Assembly (NCBI GenBank): GCA_030407005.1
Contig: JAUDYN010000010.1
Span: 1,116,001-1,180,000, forward strand
Length of the DNA stretch: 64,000 bases
Reading direction: 5' to 3'
Source: Desarmillaria ectypa
Taxonomy: Eukaryota; Basidiomycota; Agaricomycetes; Agaricales; Physalacriaceae
How positions within the stretch are numbered: the first letter of the stretch is position 1; every line of letters starts with the position of its first letter. The notes under the pieces are model-generated. The model was not told where the DNA came from. It ran no database searches and worked only from the letters and a program-made list of their open reading frames with translations. The translations under genes were made by a program, and so were the position numbers. Positions 22,513 to 33,925 of this stretch are shown here, in pieces.

Positions 22513-25019
22513 TTAATGGATACCATTCACGCTAACTTGGTTCAAAGCTGCATCCGCCTTCTTCAAATCACCCTCGCTCAAACTCCGGAAAGTGCTCCCG
22601 CCAGGTGTGCTTGCACCACTCATGACGCTCCCGCTTCTCGATCTCACCTTCATCACCAAGGGGCTGGAACATGAGCAGAATCAGCAAGGGTTCAAACTAA
22701 GAAGCGAAACAAGGGAACTCACAACGGATATGAATCGTCCTCATCGACTCCTCCGGGCCAGGCCTGACCCCGGTAATCACTCGTCTCTAATCTCTGCATT
22801 TCCTCCGTCAGCGTTCCAATATCGCCAGGCGTCGCAGTACCCCTCAATCTCGGACTGGCGGGAACGCTCAAGGGTGGCATCCTTCCGACCCCACCGCCAA
22901 AGTAATCGTCCTCCTCCTCAAGCTCTCTCTCCCCATAAAATGCATCAGGGTACGCCCGCCTCAAGCCTAGTTGCCGGCTCTTGCTATACTCGATACCTAG
23001 ATTCTTCCAATCCAATAACGGGCTGAGACGCTCCACGCGGTTCCGTTGGTTGATTCGTTGCCGACGTGTCTTGTTGCAAAAAGTGAACATATGATCCGTC
23101 AGTTGGTTCACAGAGTCCTCGACGCTTTGGGACCTTCGGTCAACGATGTAGCAGCCTTCGTCTTCAGGCCGCTCGATGAGATCTTGCATGAAACACCCAA
23201 AGCCGGATAGATTAGTGGTCACGCTCGGAATGCCCATCTACCAGGTGAAATGCGTGAGTACGACGACGCTCAGAATTCTCTTAATTTGACATACCACTGT
23301 ACACTCTGCCGGGGTATATCCCCACGGCTCATAATAACTCGGAAACACGCCTAGATGACATCCCCTCACAAACTCTTCGTAGTCCAAGCCCAAAATCGGA
23401 TTATTCGAGTTCAAAAAGTCGGGATGAAAAACGATCTTGACACGATCATGGGCGTGGTTGAAAAGTCCTACCCTCCGGATTTGATTGAGAATAGGATCGT
23501 TGGCGTCATCAGCCATGTTGTGCGTTGTTATGGGCGGAAGGGAGTTGCGTTTAAGCGCGAATATGCGTCGCTTAAGAAGGACAATGTCTTCGGCAGACAA
23601 GAGTTCTTCAGAGGTTGGAATAGCCTTGATTTCGCTACTGGCCGATCAGTATGGGCTACAATGAGCAGATATACATGATACGTACCCATGGGACCTCGCT
23701 GCATGGTCAAAGAGCCGTGCGCCAATCCGGTTTTGGATCTCTGTTACAGTGTCTCGTAGCTGCTTCGTCACAGCTTGACCCTTCAGGGCTTCAATGGTGT
23801 ACGAGTTGGTTGCGGCGGGCATGATGATGAAGGCGACGACTGTTACAGAGGATCCCGTCTTTTGAAGACGGTAATTGAGTCCTATATAGGGTCATTTCAA
23901 AGTGCAATCAGAGAAGAAAAATGTAAACGCACGAGCAAGCGACTCAATGAACATATCCACACCTTTGTTTCGATACTCGTATCGTCCCGCAGTAAACATC
24001 TGTTCAACGTCAGACTGGGAGGGGATTGAAAAAGATGGCTACTCACGTATAACGTATTATTCAGGTCAAAATCATAATGTCCGTAAAAGTGACCTCTCAC
24101 AAACTCGTTGATTTTTTCTTTGGACGTTGAGTGCAGGTTCTGGAACTCGTGCATGGCCTGAAACTTTTTAACGTTGAGACCATTGGGAACGACGCCGTCT
24201 GGCTTGCGCTTGAGTAGATGCTCCGCCTCGTATGCGGTGATATGCGATACCGTCGTGAAGACATCAGCACAATGCGCCGCACTCCGCTCGATACAATACC
24301 GATGGTAGATACCACGCTTGCCCGCTTCATGGTCAACGTCAAAGTACTGAAGGTTGTTGTAAAAGTCTACGGAACCAGCGCAGAGATACCTCCCGAGCAG
24401 CGTCGCATGAGTGGTGAAAATAGTCGTGACGTCAATATGACGCTTGCGACAGAGTGGGATAGCGAGGCCGGCCTGCCATTCATGGAAGTGTGCCACGACA
24501 GCTGTCGTGAGCTGTCTTGAAACGTACTGGGGGAGGCAATCAGTGTGAGTAGTAACCAACAGAAAAAGCACCGCCTACCTCGCCGAGGAACCAGGCGACT
24601 AGATACCCGAATACGATGGTTTCATTCGTCTCGTGATCGTTGGGAGGAGAGGGTATCCCTGCAAGATTCCACAGGTCACCTTTCCACTCGTCGAGCCTGC
24701 CGTACTGGCTCCCAGTGTCGAACAGCAAGACTCTAGGTGCGCCCTCGATAAGCCACCGCCCGTAGAGAATCTTGACGCCTTGCGACCGCATGAGGTCAAG
24801 TGTCGCGGCAAGATGCTCATCCTGAGGCTCCTGCTGCTCGACCTCCATCGGTGCTGTCTTGTAGCTGAGCGGGCCAACAAGGCAGTACCTATCGCCATAC
24901 TCTGATACAGTTACTGGAACCTTAGTCTTGATGACGGTATAGATACCGCCGACTTTGTTGGCGACCTCCCAGGCGCATTCGAAGAGGAGCGGATGGTGGA
25001 CGTCGCGCTTTTCAGACAT
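22513..25019 (-). CDS. GSY1: Glycogen [starch] synthase, GT3 family
   Basis: Adds glucose from UDP-glucose to growing glycogen in the cytosol. The chosen start gives [20 protein letters not shown] and then [13 protein letters not shown], the UDP-glucose-binding GT3 opening. The following exons run without a break: [82 protein letters not shown], then [20 protein letters not shown] and [14 protein letters not shown], which holds the E-x7-E catalytic pair. [20 protein letters not shown] carries the arginine cluster that binds glucose-6-phosphate, and the C-terminus is Ser/Thr-rich with [20 protein letters not shown], a likely phosphoregulatory tail. The last exon needs a splice to reach a TAA at 22513. 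An in-frame ATG 36 codons upstream (25127) exists, but its sequence is Ser/Thr-rich and not conserved-looking. Confidence 0.95.
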
Positions 25020-25789
25020 GGTGGGAGTTGGAGATGAAGAAGTTGTGCTGGTTGATTTGATGCGCGTAGATGTCGGTATCAAAACATGGATGAGGTCATC
25101 GTTCTCACGTACATATACCGACGTCATTCTTTCCTCTGGGGCTCTTGGGTTTCTCCAGTGTGTTGGTGTTTCGACTCCTCATTCGAATAGGTAATTGAAA
25201 GCCACACTGGCTTCTAGGCATAATACTCTGGTTCGAACGTTCCTGCGAAGGTCCGGTGTTAACGCGTTCCAAGCACTTCCTTTGGTTCTGAGGCATCTGG
25301 AATTCATCGTTTCGAAAAGTGGACGACTTCTTTGGGGGGCCTATCGTAATTCTACCATTCTTCGAGGCTATGCCATTTTCACACAGGAAAAATTGATGTA
25401 CTGCTTAGGTTTCTGAACTCTGCCAGGTTTTGAGCTCCCGATGGAGGGTTTAAACGTACACTGACACTTGCCAGGATCGTATCCATCTGCGGAGACGAAG
25501 ATAAACGGGATGTTCCTCAAGCGCAAGTAGCAGTTTTGCATGGGAGAAGTCGAGGATGGTGATTTCGCTCGCAGTAGGAATACTTGGAACATATTGTGTA
25601 GTGAGAACAACTGTGGTATAGAGATGTAGCTACAGAGCACATATACTAAAAGAATGATGTATAGTAGGGGATAAGAGGGGATAACTGAAGTGATCCGGAC
25701 GGATAGGTAATGGTTGGGAACGGACGTTGGTAGCGCCTCTTTTAATACAATATGATTTGTCCATCAAACATTCCAATAACCGTATCGGT
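25020..25789. other. Glycogen synthase leader and spacer, nothing else recognised
   Basis: The first ~250 bases probably hold the glycogen synthase promoter and leader. A 90-codon minus-strand frame at 25368-25640 has no similarity I recognise and no supporting context. No tRNA or repeat seen. Confidence 0.4.
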
Positions 25790-27159
25790 TTATGCCTGCT
25801 CGTCTCCGAATCCTGAATATGTTGCTTTTAGGCGTGACGCAAGTGCCGCTGCCGCCGTCGGACGCTGGAGAGGATCATCGCGCCAGCACTCCTCTATCAC
25901 GGACCACGGCACATCCGAGATGTTCGCCTCCTCGCTGGTAGGACGCCTTGGTCTTTCGCCTGCAATGATTGCGACGAGAACACGACGCTCATTATAATAT
26001 GAGTATGGCACGTCGCCTGTACATGCCTGCCATGGCGAAGAAACGTCAGAAATGATGAACGCCCTGATAGTCAATGATCCTCACTTGTAAAATCAATCCC
26101 CCAGCAGAGTATATGTCAGCAAACGAATGGAGGCGTGGTTCGGCATCCTCCTGTAAGACCACAAGTTCTGGGGCAGCCCAACGTAGGGCACCACCATGAT
26201 GTGAAGATACAGTGCCACCTCCACTCCTAGACGTACCCCGGCATTCGGCAACTACAGCTGATAGACCGAAATCAGCTATCGGAATCTACGAGAACGTTTC
26301 CCTAGGTCTGATGCTAGCTAAGTGAAAAAATGGAAATCGAAGGTCATACACCGTGCAAATCACCGTAGACAATTTTCTTTGAATGGACTGAGAATCTTAT
26401 AAGCTGATGACTGGAAACATTGTGAACCAATTACGGTATATCAAACCAGAGCATACTTGGAGGAGCTTCATATTCGATTAGCAGTGTTATAGGAAAAAAA
26501 GGTAATGATCTTACAAGACGAAGACGAAGCTCCTCTGTATTTTTTACTGCTCTTGTCTGACAGTACTTCAGGAAGTCGGCCAATGTACTGTTTGCCATCC
26601 ATGGGCGGACAATTCCAATGGATGTCATCGGATCGGGATGCTCGCTGCTAGCATGAATAGACTCGTGGCAAATCCCAAGAAGCGGAAGGACACAAGGGTG
26701 TTCCAGGCTTTGCCATATCCGAATCTCCTTATATAGGCTCTTCAAACTGTCAGTATTCCTCTTCCGCATCAGAAAATGCACTTACTTTAGTGGCTTGAGT
26801 GACGCGGAGACGTTTCACAGCGACAGTCGTCTAAGCATTAATCAGAATAAAATGGATGTGAATCAGATAGATAGACAACCTTTACGTTCGAGAGTGGCCT
26901 TCCAAACTTCGGCGAATACATCAAGAAATTCTGGCCGCTCTCCGATTTGTATCGGACAACTAGTTAGATTTCTAACGCCCAGGTCTAACAGAAGATTATG
27001 TTTACTACATCGTCATATCTTGCAATAGCAAGGTGACATACTGATCATTGCGCTCAGAGATCGTTGCATCCGGGTGCCTTCTACGGCTCCCTCAATGGGC
27101 GCATCATTGCCAGCTCGAGAAGTCGAGACCCCAAGACATGGAGTCCAAGCGTCGCACAT
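25790..27159 (-). CDS. Protein kinase, RTK/TKL-like Agaricomycete type
   Basis: A single protein kinase domain assembled from about seven exons. From the ATG at 27159 the N-terminus is short and unremarkable. The next exons give PIQIGERPEFLDVFAEVWKA, TTVAVKRLRVTQATK (with the ATP-anchoring VAVK lysine), then SLYKEIRIWQSLEHPCVLPL (the alphaC glutamate region and strand 4) and GIVRPWMANSTLADFL. On the minus strand near 26240-26280 is an ADLGLAVVAEC piece (DFG region reading ADLG), followed by an APE-region exon, ALRWAAPELVV near 26170-26200, and finally GDVPYSYYNERRVLVAII and ECWRDDPLQRPTA. This is the layout of the kinase family greatly expanded in Agaricomycetes. The catalytic HRD loop should lie near 26340-26370, where HGDLH-like sequence is read on the minus strand. 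Confidence 0.8.
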
Positions 27160-27239
27160 GAGATTCTAAGTATCAAGTTAGTGAGCAAGCCCAGACAAGG
27201 TTCGACAAGTGTACCTCAAGAAATGTGGATCTCAAAGAG

Positions 27240-27760
27240 TAAACATTGTTTCCTTCCATAATCTTTCCCTGATGAAATGGTCGAAGATCCATTGATATGG
27301 GCCTTGCCACGCGAAGGATGATGGGAGGTGGGTGATTTTGGTAAAGTTCTCCAACTTGTCAAAGTTGAAGCCCTATCGTATGATAAGACTGAGGAAATTG
27401 AGAATGTCATCCAAATGGAAAACGCCGTCCCTTTAGGTTGACATGCTGGTCGATTTGTGGCCTTGAAAGAGGTGTTGGTGCAAGTAGCGGAGCAAGCTGC
27501 GGAAGCTGTACACTGTCATTTCTAATACTGCTGTATCTCACCACGTGATGGATGGACGGGCCAGTGTCATTGCACAACAGAGAAATTAAAGGTACATAAT
27601 ACCATTGAGCTGGAATTCGATGATTTTCACGGTCGTGATACGGGCACCCGATTGTCCGTCCCCCAAAGTGTAAAATGGTTAGAGGTCAAGACCGACATAA
27701 TTCCGAGTGATTTGAAGATGAACGCAGGCACACGAAAGGAGCAGAGGATAAGATAGAGGA
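27240..27760 (+). pseudogene. Unassigned decayed coding remnant
   Basis: The plus strand reads as protein-like sequence broken by stops: DEMVEDPLIWALPREG, then a TGA, WEVGDFGKVLQLVKVEALS and TEEIENVIQMENAVPLG, another TGA, HAGRFVALKEVLVQVAEQAA, then FDDFHGRDTGTRL and SVPQSVKWLEVKTDI. I do not recognise the family. The length, the acidic/hydrophobic pattern and the stops suggest a dead gene rather than random sequence. Confidence 0.3.
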
Positions 27761-27860
27761 TTAGGGTTGTGCTGCGCGTGGGTAGTTGGGTCACCTTTGC
27801 TTGATTTAGACATGAACGCCAGGGCCACGTGGTAAACATATTCAAACATCTACCATCACC

Positions 27861-28781
27861 ATGTCCCGGTCGCCGTCGCCCATGAATACGCCTTCGCCCG
27901 TGTACAGCGAGTCGTCCGAGTCCGAGGCTGCAGAGGAAGAGGAGGAGAAGGGGGAAGAGGACACTGCGACGTGTCTGTGGGGCGAGTGCGGGAAGGTGTT
28001 TACGCACTTGCCGTCGCTGATTGACCATATCCATGTGGGTGAGTAGTGTCGGTGTCTGTTTGTAAGTAAGCTCAACGGGGATTCAGACCACGTCGGTGTG
28101 AACAAGAGCAATTACTTTTGCGACTGGTCGACGTGCAACCGGCGGGGGATTCCTCAGACGTCGCGGTTCGCTCTGACGAGCCATCTACGGTCGCATACCA
28201 AGGAGAAGCCCTTCGTGTGTCCCCTACCGGAGTGTGATAAGAGTTTTACCCGGTCTGACGCGCTAGCGAAGCATCTGCGGCACCAACACAAGCAGAGCCC
28301 GCCTGCGCCTGGGCGGGGCGGGTCGAGGAAACGGAAGCGGAACCCGGATGATATCGAGGTAGCGCCGAGCGTGTCGACAAGGTCGCAGACGCCGACGCTG
28401 GGGACGTTTAGTTTGTTTGATTTGGCGCCGATGGAGAGCGGGTCGCCAAGTCCGTTTCCGAGGGGGAACGAAGACGATGAGGGTTATAATAGTTCGGGTT
28501 CAAGCTCGGATGTTATTCCGCCTCATTTGTTGGTCCATATGGAACCTGGGACGAATAGGATTTTTGGGAGGAGTCAGAGTCAGGTGTTGTATTTGTTGAT
28601 GAAGGCGAAACATCGATATGCTGTGGAACAGAATGAGGCATTACAGGAAGAATTAAGGGTGACGAGGGAGGAGATGAGGAGGGAACGGGAAGTTAAGGAG
28701 AGGGCCGTTAATCATGTTTTGAGAGGTTTATTTGGGAGCAAGGCTGATAATTTTCTGTTGGCGACGGAGGATATTTCCTAG
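27861..28781 (+). CDS. C2H2 zinc-finger protein, possibly INO80-subunit Iec1-like
   Basis: A nuclear zinc-finger protein in two exons (intron near 28040-28086). After an acidic Ser/Glu-rich N-terminus come three fingers. The first is CLWGECGKVF with THLPSLIDHIHV, split by the intron from DHVGVNKSNYFCDW. The second is CDWSTCNRRGIPQTSRFALT with SHLRSHT. The third is KPFVCPLPECDKSFTRSDAL with KHLRHQH. This GLI-like spacing and the linker between fingers resemble the fission-yeast INO80 subunit Iec1 and its fungal relatives, which I recall from the family pattern and have not compared directly. A basic patch (SRKRKRNPDD) and a C-terminal coiled coil (about residues 235-275, RVTREEMRREREVKERA) follow. 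GC-rich codon use is typical of this region. Confidence 0.85.
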
Positions 28782-28873
28782 TTTATTTACTAAATTGGAA
28801 AGATAAGATTAGATTGATTCGTCATAGCATACGCAAGCCCGTTCATTCTTTTTTCTTCTTCTTTACCACAACC

Positions 28874-29794
28874 ATGTTTTTGACGCGTTCAGAGTACGGT
28901 AGGTATTCGTTTGATTAAGATACTCCTCGACTGACCCATGGTAGATCGTGGTGTGAACACGTTTTCGCCTGAAGGTCGACTGTTCCAAGGTGAATGATTT
29001 TTTATTAGGGAGGCAATTTGTGGCTAATGGTCGTTAGTCGAGTATGCTATTGAGGCTATCAAGGTGTGTGTATCCTTGGATTCACTGTGATGATCTACTC
29101 AATGTTCACAGCTCGGTTCTACAACGATTGGAGTACGCACGCCAGAAGGAGTCGTCCTGGGCGTCGAGCAACGGGTGCAGTCGCCGCTCCTCGAAGCAAG
29201 CTCGATAGAAAAGATCATGGAAATCGACAGTCACCTGGGGTGCGCAATGTCTGGACTCACAGCAGACGCGCGTACGATGATTGACCACGCACGGGTGACG
29301 TCCCAGAACCACACCTTTACCTACGACGAAAAGATCAAGGTCGAGAGCGTCACGCAGGCTGTTTGTGATTTGGCGCTGAGGTTTGGGGAGAGCGTACATG
29401 ATGAAGAGGCGATGATGAGTCGTCCGTTTGGCGTGGCGCTGCTTATTGCTGGTTACGACGAGCTTGGACCACAGTTGTACCATACTGATCCGTCTGGGAC
29501 GAGTGTACGGTATGATGCCAAGGCCATTGGTTCTGGTTCAGAGGCTGCACAGAGTGAGTTGCAGGATAAATGGCACAAGGTATGTTGGTCGTCTATTTTG
29601 GTTGCGTTATTCTGATGTCTGTTTTTAAGCAAATGACGCTGCAAGAGGCGAGGACGCTGACTCTAAGAGTATTGAAGCAAGTCATGGAGGAAAAACTCGA
29701 CCATCATAATGTTCAGCTTGCTCAGGTTACCCCTGCCAATGGCTTTGAGATTCTCGACGAAGCAGCGTTGAAGAGTGCGATTCAATTAATGTAA
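28874..29794 (+). CDS. PUP2: 20S proteasome subunit alpha5
   Basis: A structural alpha-ring subunit of the 20S proteasome core. The start [20 protein letters not shown] is the diagnostic N-terminal gate segment of alpha5 (PSMA5/Pup2). After the junction, [20 protein letters not shown] is the alpha-type signature, then [20 protein letters not shown], with [20 protein letters not shown] as the H0-S strands. Later exons have [20 protein letters not shown] and [20 protein letters not shown]. Five short introns are removed. The 3' exon ends [10 protein letters not shown] and its stop lies inside the 3' end of the next gene, on the opposite strand. Confidence 0.97.
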
Positions 29795-30540
29795 TCTACC
29801 AACCAGTCGTTGTCGTCGTCTAGCATGTATTCTGTTCAATGCTCGTCTTTCCCTGTCTAGTTTATCCTTTTCTGCCTTCTTTTGTGCTGCTACCCGTTCT
29901 CTCTCTGTGAGGAGAGCGTCGTGTGTCTTTTTGGCAAAGAGTGCACGGCGAATCTTGCCTGGCCGGGCACGGAGGCGGCGTCTGTTGAGATGACTCCAGT
30001 CCTCTCCAATACCAACTTCTGAGCCGTACACTGGGCCGTTCTTGGCTGCTGCTGCTGCACGAGCGACGGCGCTCTGCTGGGCGAGCTCTTTCGCGTATTC
30101 GGGCGTGTATTTCCAGACCCAAGTCGTGATGGGCTGCACCGTGTCCACGTTTTTGCTTTTTTTGCCCTTCTTTTTATTCTTTTGGGCACTAGGAGCGATA
30201 GCGCTGGCTTCTGGAATGCGCAGATGTTTGACGGGTTTTATTTCGTGGTTCAGTTGGAGAAGCGGGAGGAGTGTCGATTTCATGAATCTACCATTTGTTA
30301 GAAAGAAAAAAAAAGAAAAAATTATGAAGATAGCACGCACGAGAGGGACTTTATGCCGACCCACTTTTTCTCAGGCAGGTCCTTGTTAGCTTTCTCCCTT
30401 TCCTTGATAGCGAGAAACAACTCCTTTGTCGTCAGCCCCGAGTACGCGTCCCCCCGAACGACGCCACGGATAGCTCCCAGTCCCCGTGTGAGGTCGACGT
30501 TGCGCCGGGCGTGGACCCGTGCGAGGGTTTCGATGATCAT
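29786..30540 (-). CDS. Conserved basic protein, possibly mitochondrial ribosomal
   Basis: Two exons on the minus strand. The first gives MIIETLARVHARRNVDLTRG, then GAIRGVVRGDAYSGLTTKEL and KWVGIK. After an intron near 30290-30345 the second reads SFMKSTLLPLLQLNHEIKPV, a Lys-rich stretch (KNKKKGKKSKN), then TWVWKYTPEYAKELAQQ, SEVGIGEDWSHLNRRRLRAR and a long basic coiled C-terminus. The N-terminal helix and high basic content resemble mitochondrial or nucleolar ribosome-related proteins, but I recognise no specific family, so this stays a guess. The stop codon overlaps the alpha5 stop tail-to-tail by nine bases. The start used is the second of two nearby ATGs (30549 and 30540). It is divergent from PEX13. 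Confidence 0.7.
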
Positions 30541-30602
30541 TGTGGTCAAGACCCGGGGGAGATGTCACATCACGTCACACTTTCTTCTTGTCTCTGACGA
30601 TC
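30541..30602. promoter_or_regulatory. Very short divergent promoter shared with PEX13
   Basis: Only about 62 bases separate the ATG of the basic protein (minus) from the PEX13 ATG (plus). It contains ggagatgtcacatcacgtcac, with two TCACATCACGTCA-like steps that look like a CRE/ATF-type palindrome (tgacgtga on the other strand). Both genes must share or overlap core promoter elements. Confidence 0.45.
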
Positions 30603-31649
30603 ATGGGCTCTCCACCCAAGCCCTGGGAGAGGAATGTAGCTTCTGCTTCCTCCCCGTCTTTGCCATCGACGACGACGACGCCTACGGTACCGGAGAGGCC
30701 GTCTGCGTTTGGGACGACTACAGCGATCAACTCGTCTCCGTATGGTGGTGTATCGCCCTATTCACGGATGGGCTCTTATGGGGGATATGGAGGGGTTGGA
30801 GGGATGGGAGGGGGGTATGGAGGGATGGGATACGGAGGGATAGGATATGGAGGGATGGGATATGGAAGCGGGTATGGGATGGGAAGCGGGTATGGCGGTA
30901 TGGGATACGGTATGCCTTATGGTGGCGGTTTTGGGGATCCCAATATGCCGAGCCTGACGCAACAGTTGGAGGGTACCACACAACATACCTTTGGCCTCCT
31001 CCATTCTATTGTCCAAACTTTTACTGGCGTCGCACAGATGCTCGAAAGCACCTTTATGGCTACCCATAGCAGTTTCTTCGCTATGGTCGGTGTCGTCGAA
31101 CAGTTTGGTCAGTTGAGGGACGCTTTAGGAGGAGTACTAGGGTTATTTGGGCTCGTTAAGTGGATGAGGGGATTACTCACTGGTCGCTCGAATGATGGTG
31201 GATTTGGCGGTGATTTTAAACGTTTCGCTAATGGGACTCCTCCGCCTCCGCCTCGACAGCCGATCAACAAGAAACCGATTATCGTATTTTTACTTGCCGT
31301 GCTTGGTATTCCCTATGCGATGACCAGGCTCATCAAGCTCCTCAGCGAAAAAGCCCAGAGGGAGCAGCAGCAGCAGCAGGCGATCCAGGGTCCATTAGAT
31401 CCTGCTAGTCTCACATTTGCGAGGGCCCTCTATTCGTTCGAGGCGACAAATCAGCAAGAGCTGGCATTGAAGGAGAATGAGATTGTGGCGATTGTAGCCA
31501 AGTTGGATCCGTCGACTGGGGGCGAGGTTGATCCGAGGGCGTCTGTTGAGACGGAGTGGTGGAAGGGCCGGACGAGGGATGGAAGGGAGGGATGGTTCCC
31601 TAGAAAATGGGTCGAGATTCTCCAACGAAAAGAGAAAAAAGTTGATTAG
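30603..31649 (+). CDS. PEX13: Peroxin-13 (PEX13), peroxisomal import docking protein
   Basis: PEX13 forms the docking complex with PEX14/PEX17 on the peroxisomal membrane and binds PEX5. The frame opens upstream, but MGSPPKPWERN is the family start, so I chose 30603. An N-terminal Gly/Tyr/Met-rich low-complexity region (about residues 55-115, repeats like GGMGYGG) is typical of yeast and fungal PEX13. Membrane segments follow: FGLLHSIVQTFTGVAQML, then ALGGVLGLFGLVKWM, and PIIVFLLAVLGIPYAM. The C-terminus is an SH3 domain: ARALYSFEATNQQELALKEN, then WWKGRTRDGREGWFPRKWVE, with conserved ALYSF and GWFP. It is intronless in this window. Confidence 0.95.
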   Translation: MGSPPKPWERNVASASSPSLPSTTTTPTVPERPSAFGTTTAINSSPYGGVSPYSRMGSYGGYGGVGGMGGGYGGMGYGGIGYGGMGYGSGYGMGSGYGGMGYGMPYGGGFGDPNMPSLTQQLEGTTQHTFGLLHSIVQTFTGVAQMLESTFMATHSSFFAMVGVVEQFGQLRDALGGVLGLFGLVKWMRGLLTGRSNDGGFGGDFKRFANGTPPPPPRQPINKKPIIVFLLAVLGIPYAMTRLIKLLSEKAQREQQQQQAIQGPLDPASLTFARALYSFEATNQQELALKENEIVAIVAKLDPSTGGEVDPRASVETEWWKGRTRDGREGWFPRKWVEILQRKEKKVD

Positions 31650-31805
31650 ATTCCGTTCTTATATGTTGTCTGTATTTTATAATTCTTTGGCGGTTGTAGC
31701 AGTATGTTTGGCAGCGACTCGGAGTGTGGAAACCCCGCCGTCCGATTGGTTCGTCATTTCCGGCCAACTCCGCGTCGTCACCGACAACTTTTGTCTTCAG
31801 CGACC

Positions 31806-33567
31806 ATGCTGAGATTATCAAAAGGTGGCCAATTTTCTTGTTTCTTGCGCGTCAATGCTGATAGGTTTTCAGGCGTCTCACGCCCTATACGCTCCTCCCG
31901 TTCGTTCGCGACGGTCTCCGAACCACCTGTTAGGAGATACGGAGGTCTCAAAGACCAGGATAGGATTTTCACCAATGCGTATTGTAGGCATGATCATGGC
32001 TTGAAGGGTGCCCAAGTGCGTAATACGAGTTCGATTTTCATTCTAAACTAAAAATTCTCGTAGTCAAGAGGCGACTGGCACCGAACCAAGGACATCATCC
32101 TCAAAGGTGACTCGTGGATTATCCAGACGATCAAAGACTCGGGTCTTCGCGGTCGTGGAGGCGCTGGATTTCCTAGTGGTCTCAAATGGAGTTTTATGAA
32201 CAAGCCTGGATGGGAGAAAGACCCAAGGTGCGTCTACTATCCAATGAGTTAGTCATTCACTCATTGCGCAGACCCCGGTACCTCGTCGTCAACGCCGACG
32301 AAGGCGAGCCCGGAACATGCAAGGACCGTGAGATCCTCCGTGGAGACCCCCACAAGCTCGTCGAGGGCTGCCTCATCGCAGGTCGCGGCATGAACGCAAC
32401 AGCAGCGTACATATACATCCGCGGCGAGTTCTTCCAGGAAGCGAGCCACCTCCAGCAGGCGATCAACGAGGCGTACGCTTCGGGTCTCATTGGCAAGGAT
32501 GCCTGTGGATCTGGGTACTCGTTCGACGTGTACCTCCACCGTGGTGCGGGTGCGTACATATGCGGTGAGGAGACAGCCCTCATCGAGAGTCTCGAGGGGA
32601 AGCAGGGCAAGCCGCGTCTGAAGCCCCCGTTCCCTGCCGATGTTGGATTGTTTGGGTGCCCGACGACGGTGGCAAATGTCGAGACTGTTGCTGTGGCTCC
32701 GACGATTTGTAGACGGGGCGGAAGCTGGTTTGCAGGCTTTGGGAGGGAGAGGAACCAGGGCACAAAGTTGTTTTGTATCAGTGGTCATGTGAATAATCCG
32801 TGTGTCGTCGAGGAGGAGATGAGTATCCCGTTGAAGGAGTTGGTTGAGAGGCATTGTGGTGGTGTGAGGGGTGGATGGGATAATTTACTTGGAATCATCC
32901 CTGGAGGGTGTTCGGTTCCGGTCTTGCCTATAGACAAGTGTTCAGAGGTTCTGTGAGTCGTTCGTCTTACTCTGTGGCTTTTTGCTCACTCCGTCTGTTA
33001 GGATGGACTATGATTCTCTCAAAGACGCTCAGTCAGGTTTGGGAACAGGCGCTGTCATCGTCATGGATAAGAGCACCGATATAGTCGCTGCCATTGCTCG
33101 TTTCTCACAGGTGCTCCGTTTTCCTCCCATTTACTTTTCTCAATAATAATCCATTTGTAGTTTTACAAACACGAATCCTGTGGACAATGCACACCGTGTC
33201 GGGAGGGTACCACTTGGATGATGAACATGATGGATCGTATGGTCCAAGGACGGGGGCACGTTCGGGAGATTGATATGTTGCTCGAGTTGACGTACGTTCC
33301 ATCCCATCCCTCCTTTCTTTCACTTATGCTCTTTTCAGGAAACAAGTCGAAGGCCGCACGATTTGCGCCCTGGGCGACGCCGCTGCGTGGCCCATCCAAG
33401 GCCTGATGCGCCATTTCCGCCCCGAGGTCGAGGCCCGCATTGCAAAGTATAGGCAGGAACACGGGGCCGTTGCGTTTGGAGGTACGTTGGTGAGCGAAGT
33501 GAATGATACGCTGGCGGTGCCGGATAACTTGGGGGCGAGATTGCCTGTTGATGCGCCAAGTGTGTAG
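31806..33567 (+). CDS. NADH:ubiquinone oxidoreductase 51-kDa subunit (NDUFV1), mitochondrial
   Basis: The complex I subunit that binds FMN and NADH and the N3 4Fe-4S cluster. A presequence rich in Ser/Arg (about residues 1-36) is followed by [17 protein letters not shown]. An exon then brings [17 protein letters not shown], the NADH/FMN loop, and [20 protein letters not shown]. Next are [36 protein letters not shown] and finally [13 protein letters not shown], whose three Cys plus a later Cys ([15 protein letters not shown]) bind the cluster. All family-diagnostic blocks are present. Seven exons, short introns, and a stop at 33565-33567. Length, about 490 residues, matches the family. Confidence 0.97.
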
Positions 33568-33925
33568 AATCTTTCAAGGAGCAATATATGTAAACTTGAG
33601 AGTGAGATTAGGACTTGTGGTTCTCGCTAATCGGTCGACGACTCTCCGACCGATCGGGCGAGTTTACCGAAAGAGTTGCCCTTTGGGAACGATCCGGGCA
33701 TCGTGTGTATGAGCGCTGGGCGCCAGCCTGTAGAGTATACAAGTCTGTTTTGGTAGCTATAGTCCGATAAAGTAAGTAATTGTCCGTTTGGTGCAGTAAT
33801 GTCCAGGGGGGTGCGAGATACACGAACGCTCTGTCAGTCCAACGGGAGCACCTGATAAGCTAAGAGGATCACTACAAAGAAAGGGGAAAAAAGAAACGTA
33901 CCTTGCAGTTCAACGAGAGCAATGA
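33568..33925. other. Spacer downstream of NDUFV1
   Basis: No gene recognised in the ~360 bases before the repeated segment at 33926. Confidence 0.4.

Noticed and set aside
30353..31069. Plus-strand open frame of 238 codons overlapping the PEX13 start
   Set aside because: The PEX13 frame in the same place has unambiguous family motifs, and this one is rich in Trp/Arg from reading Gly-Tyr repeats out of frame.
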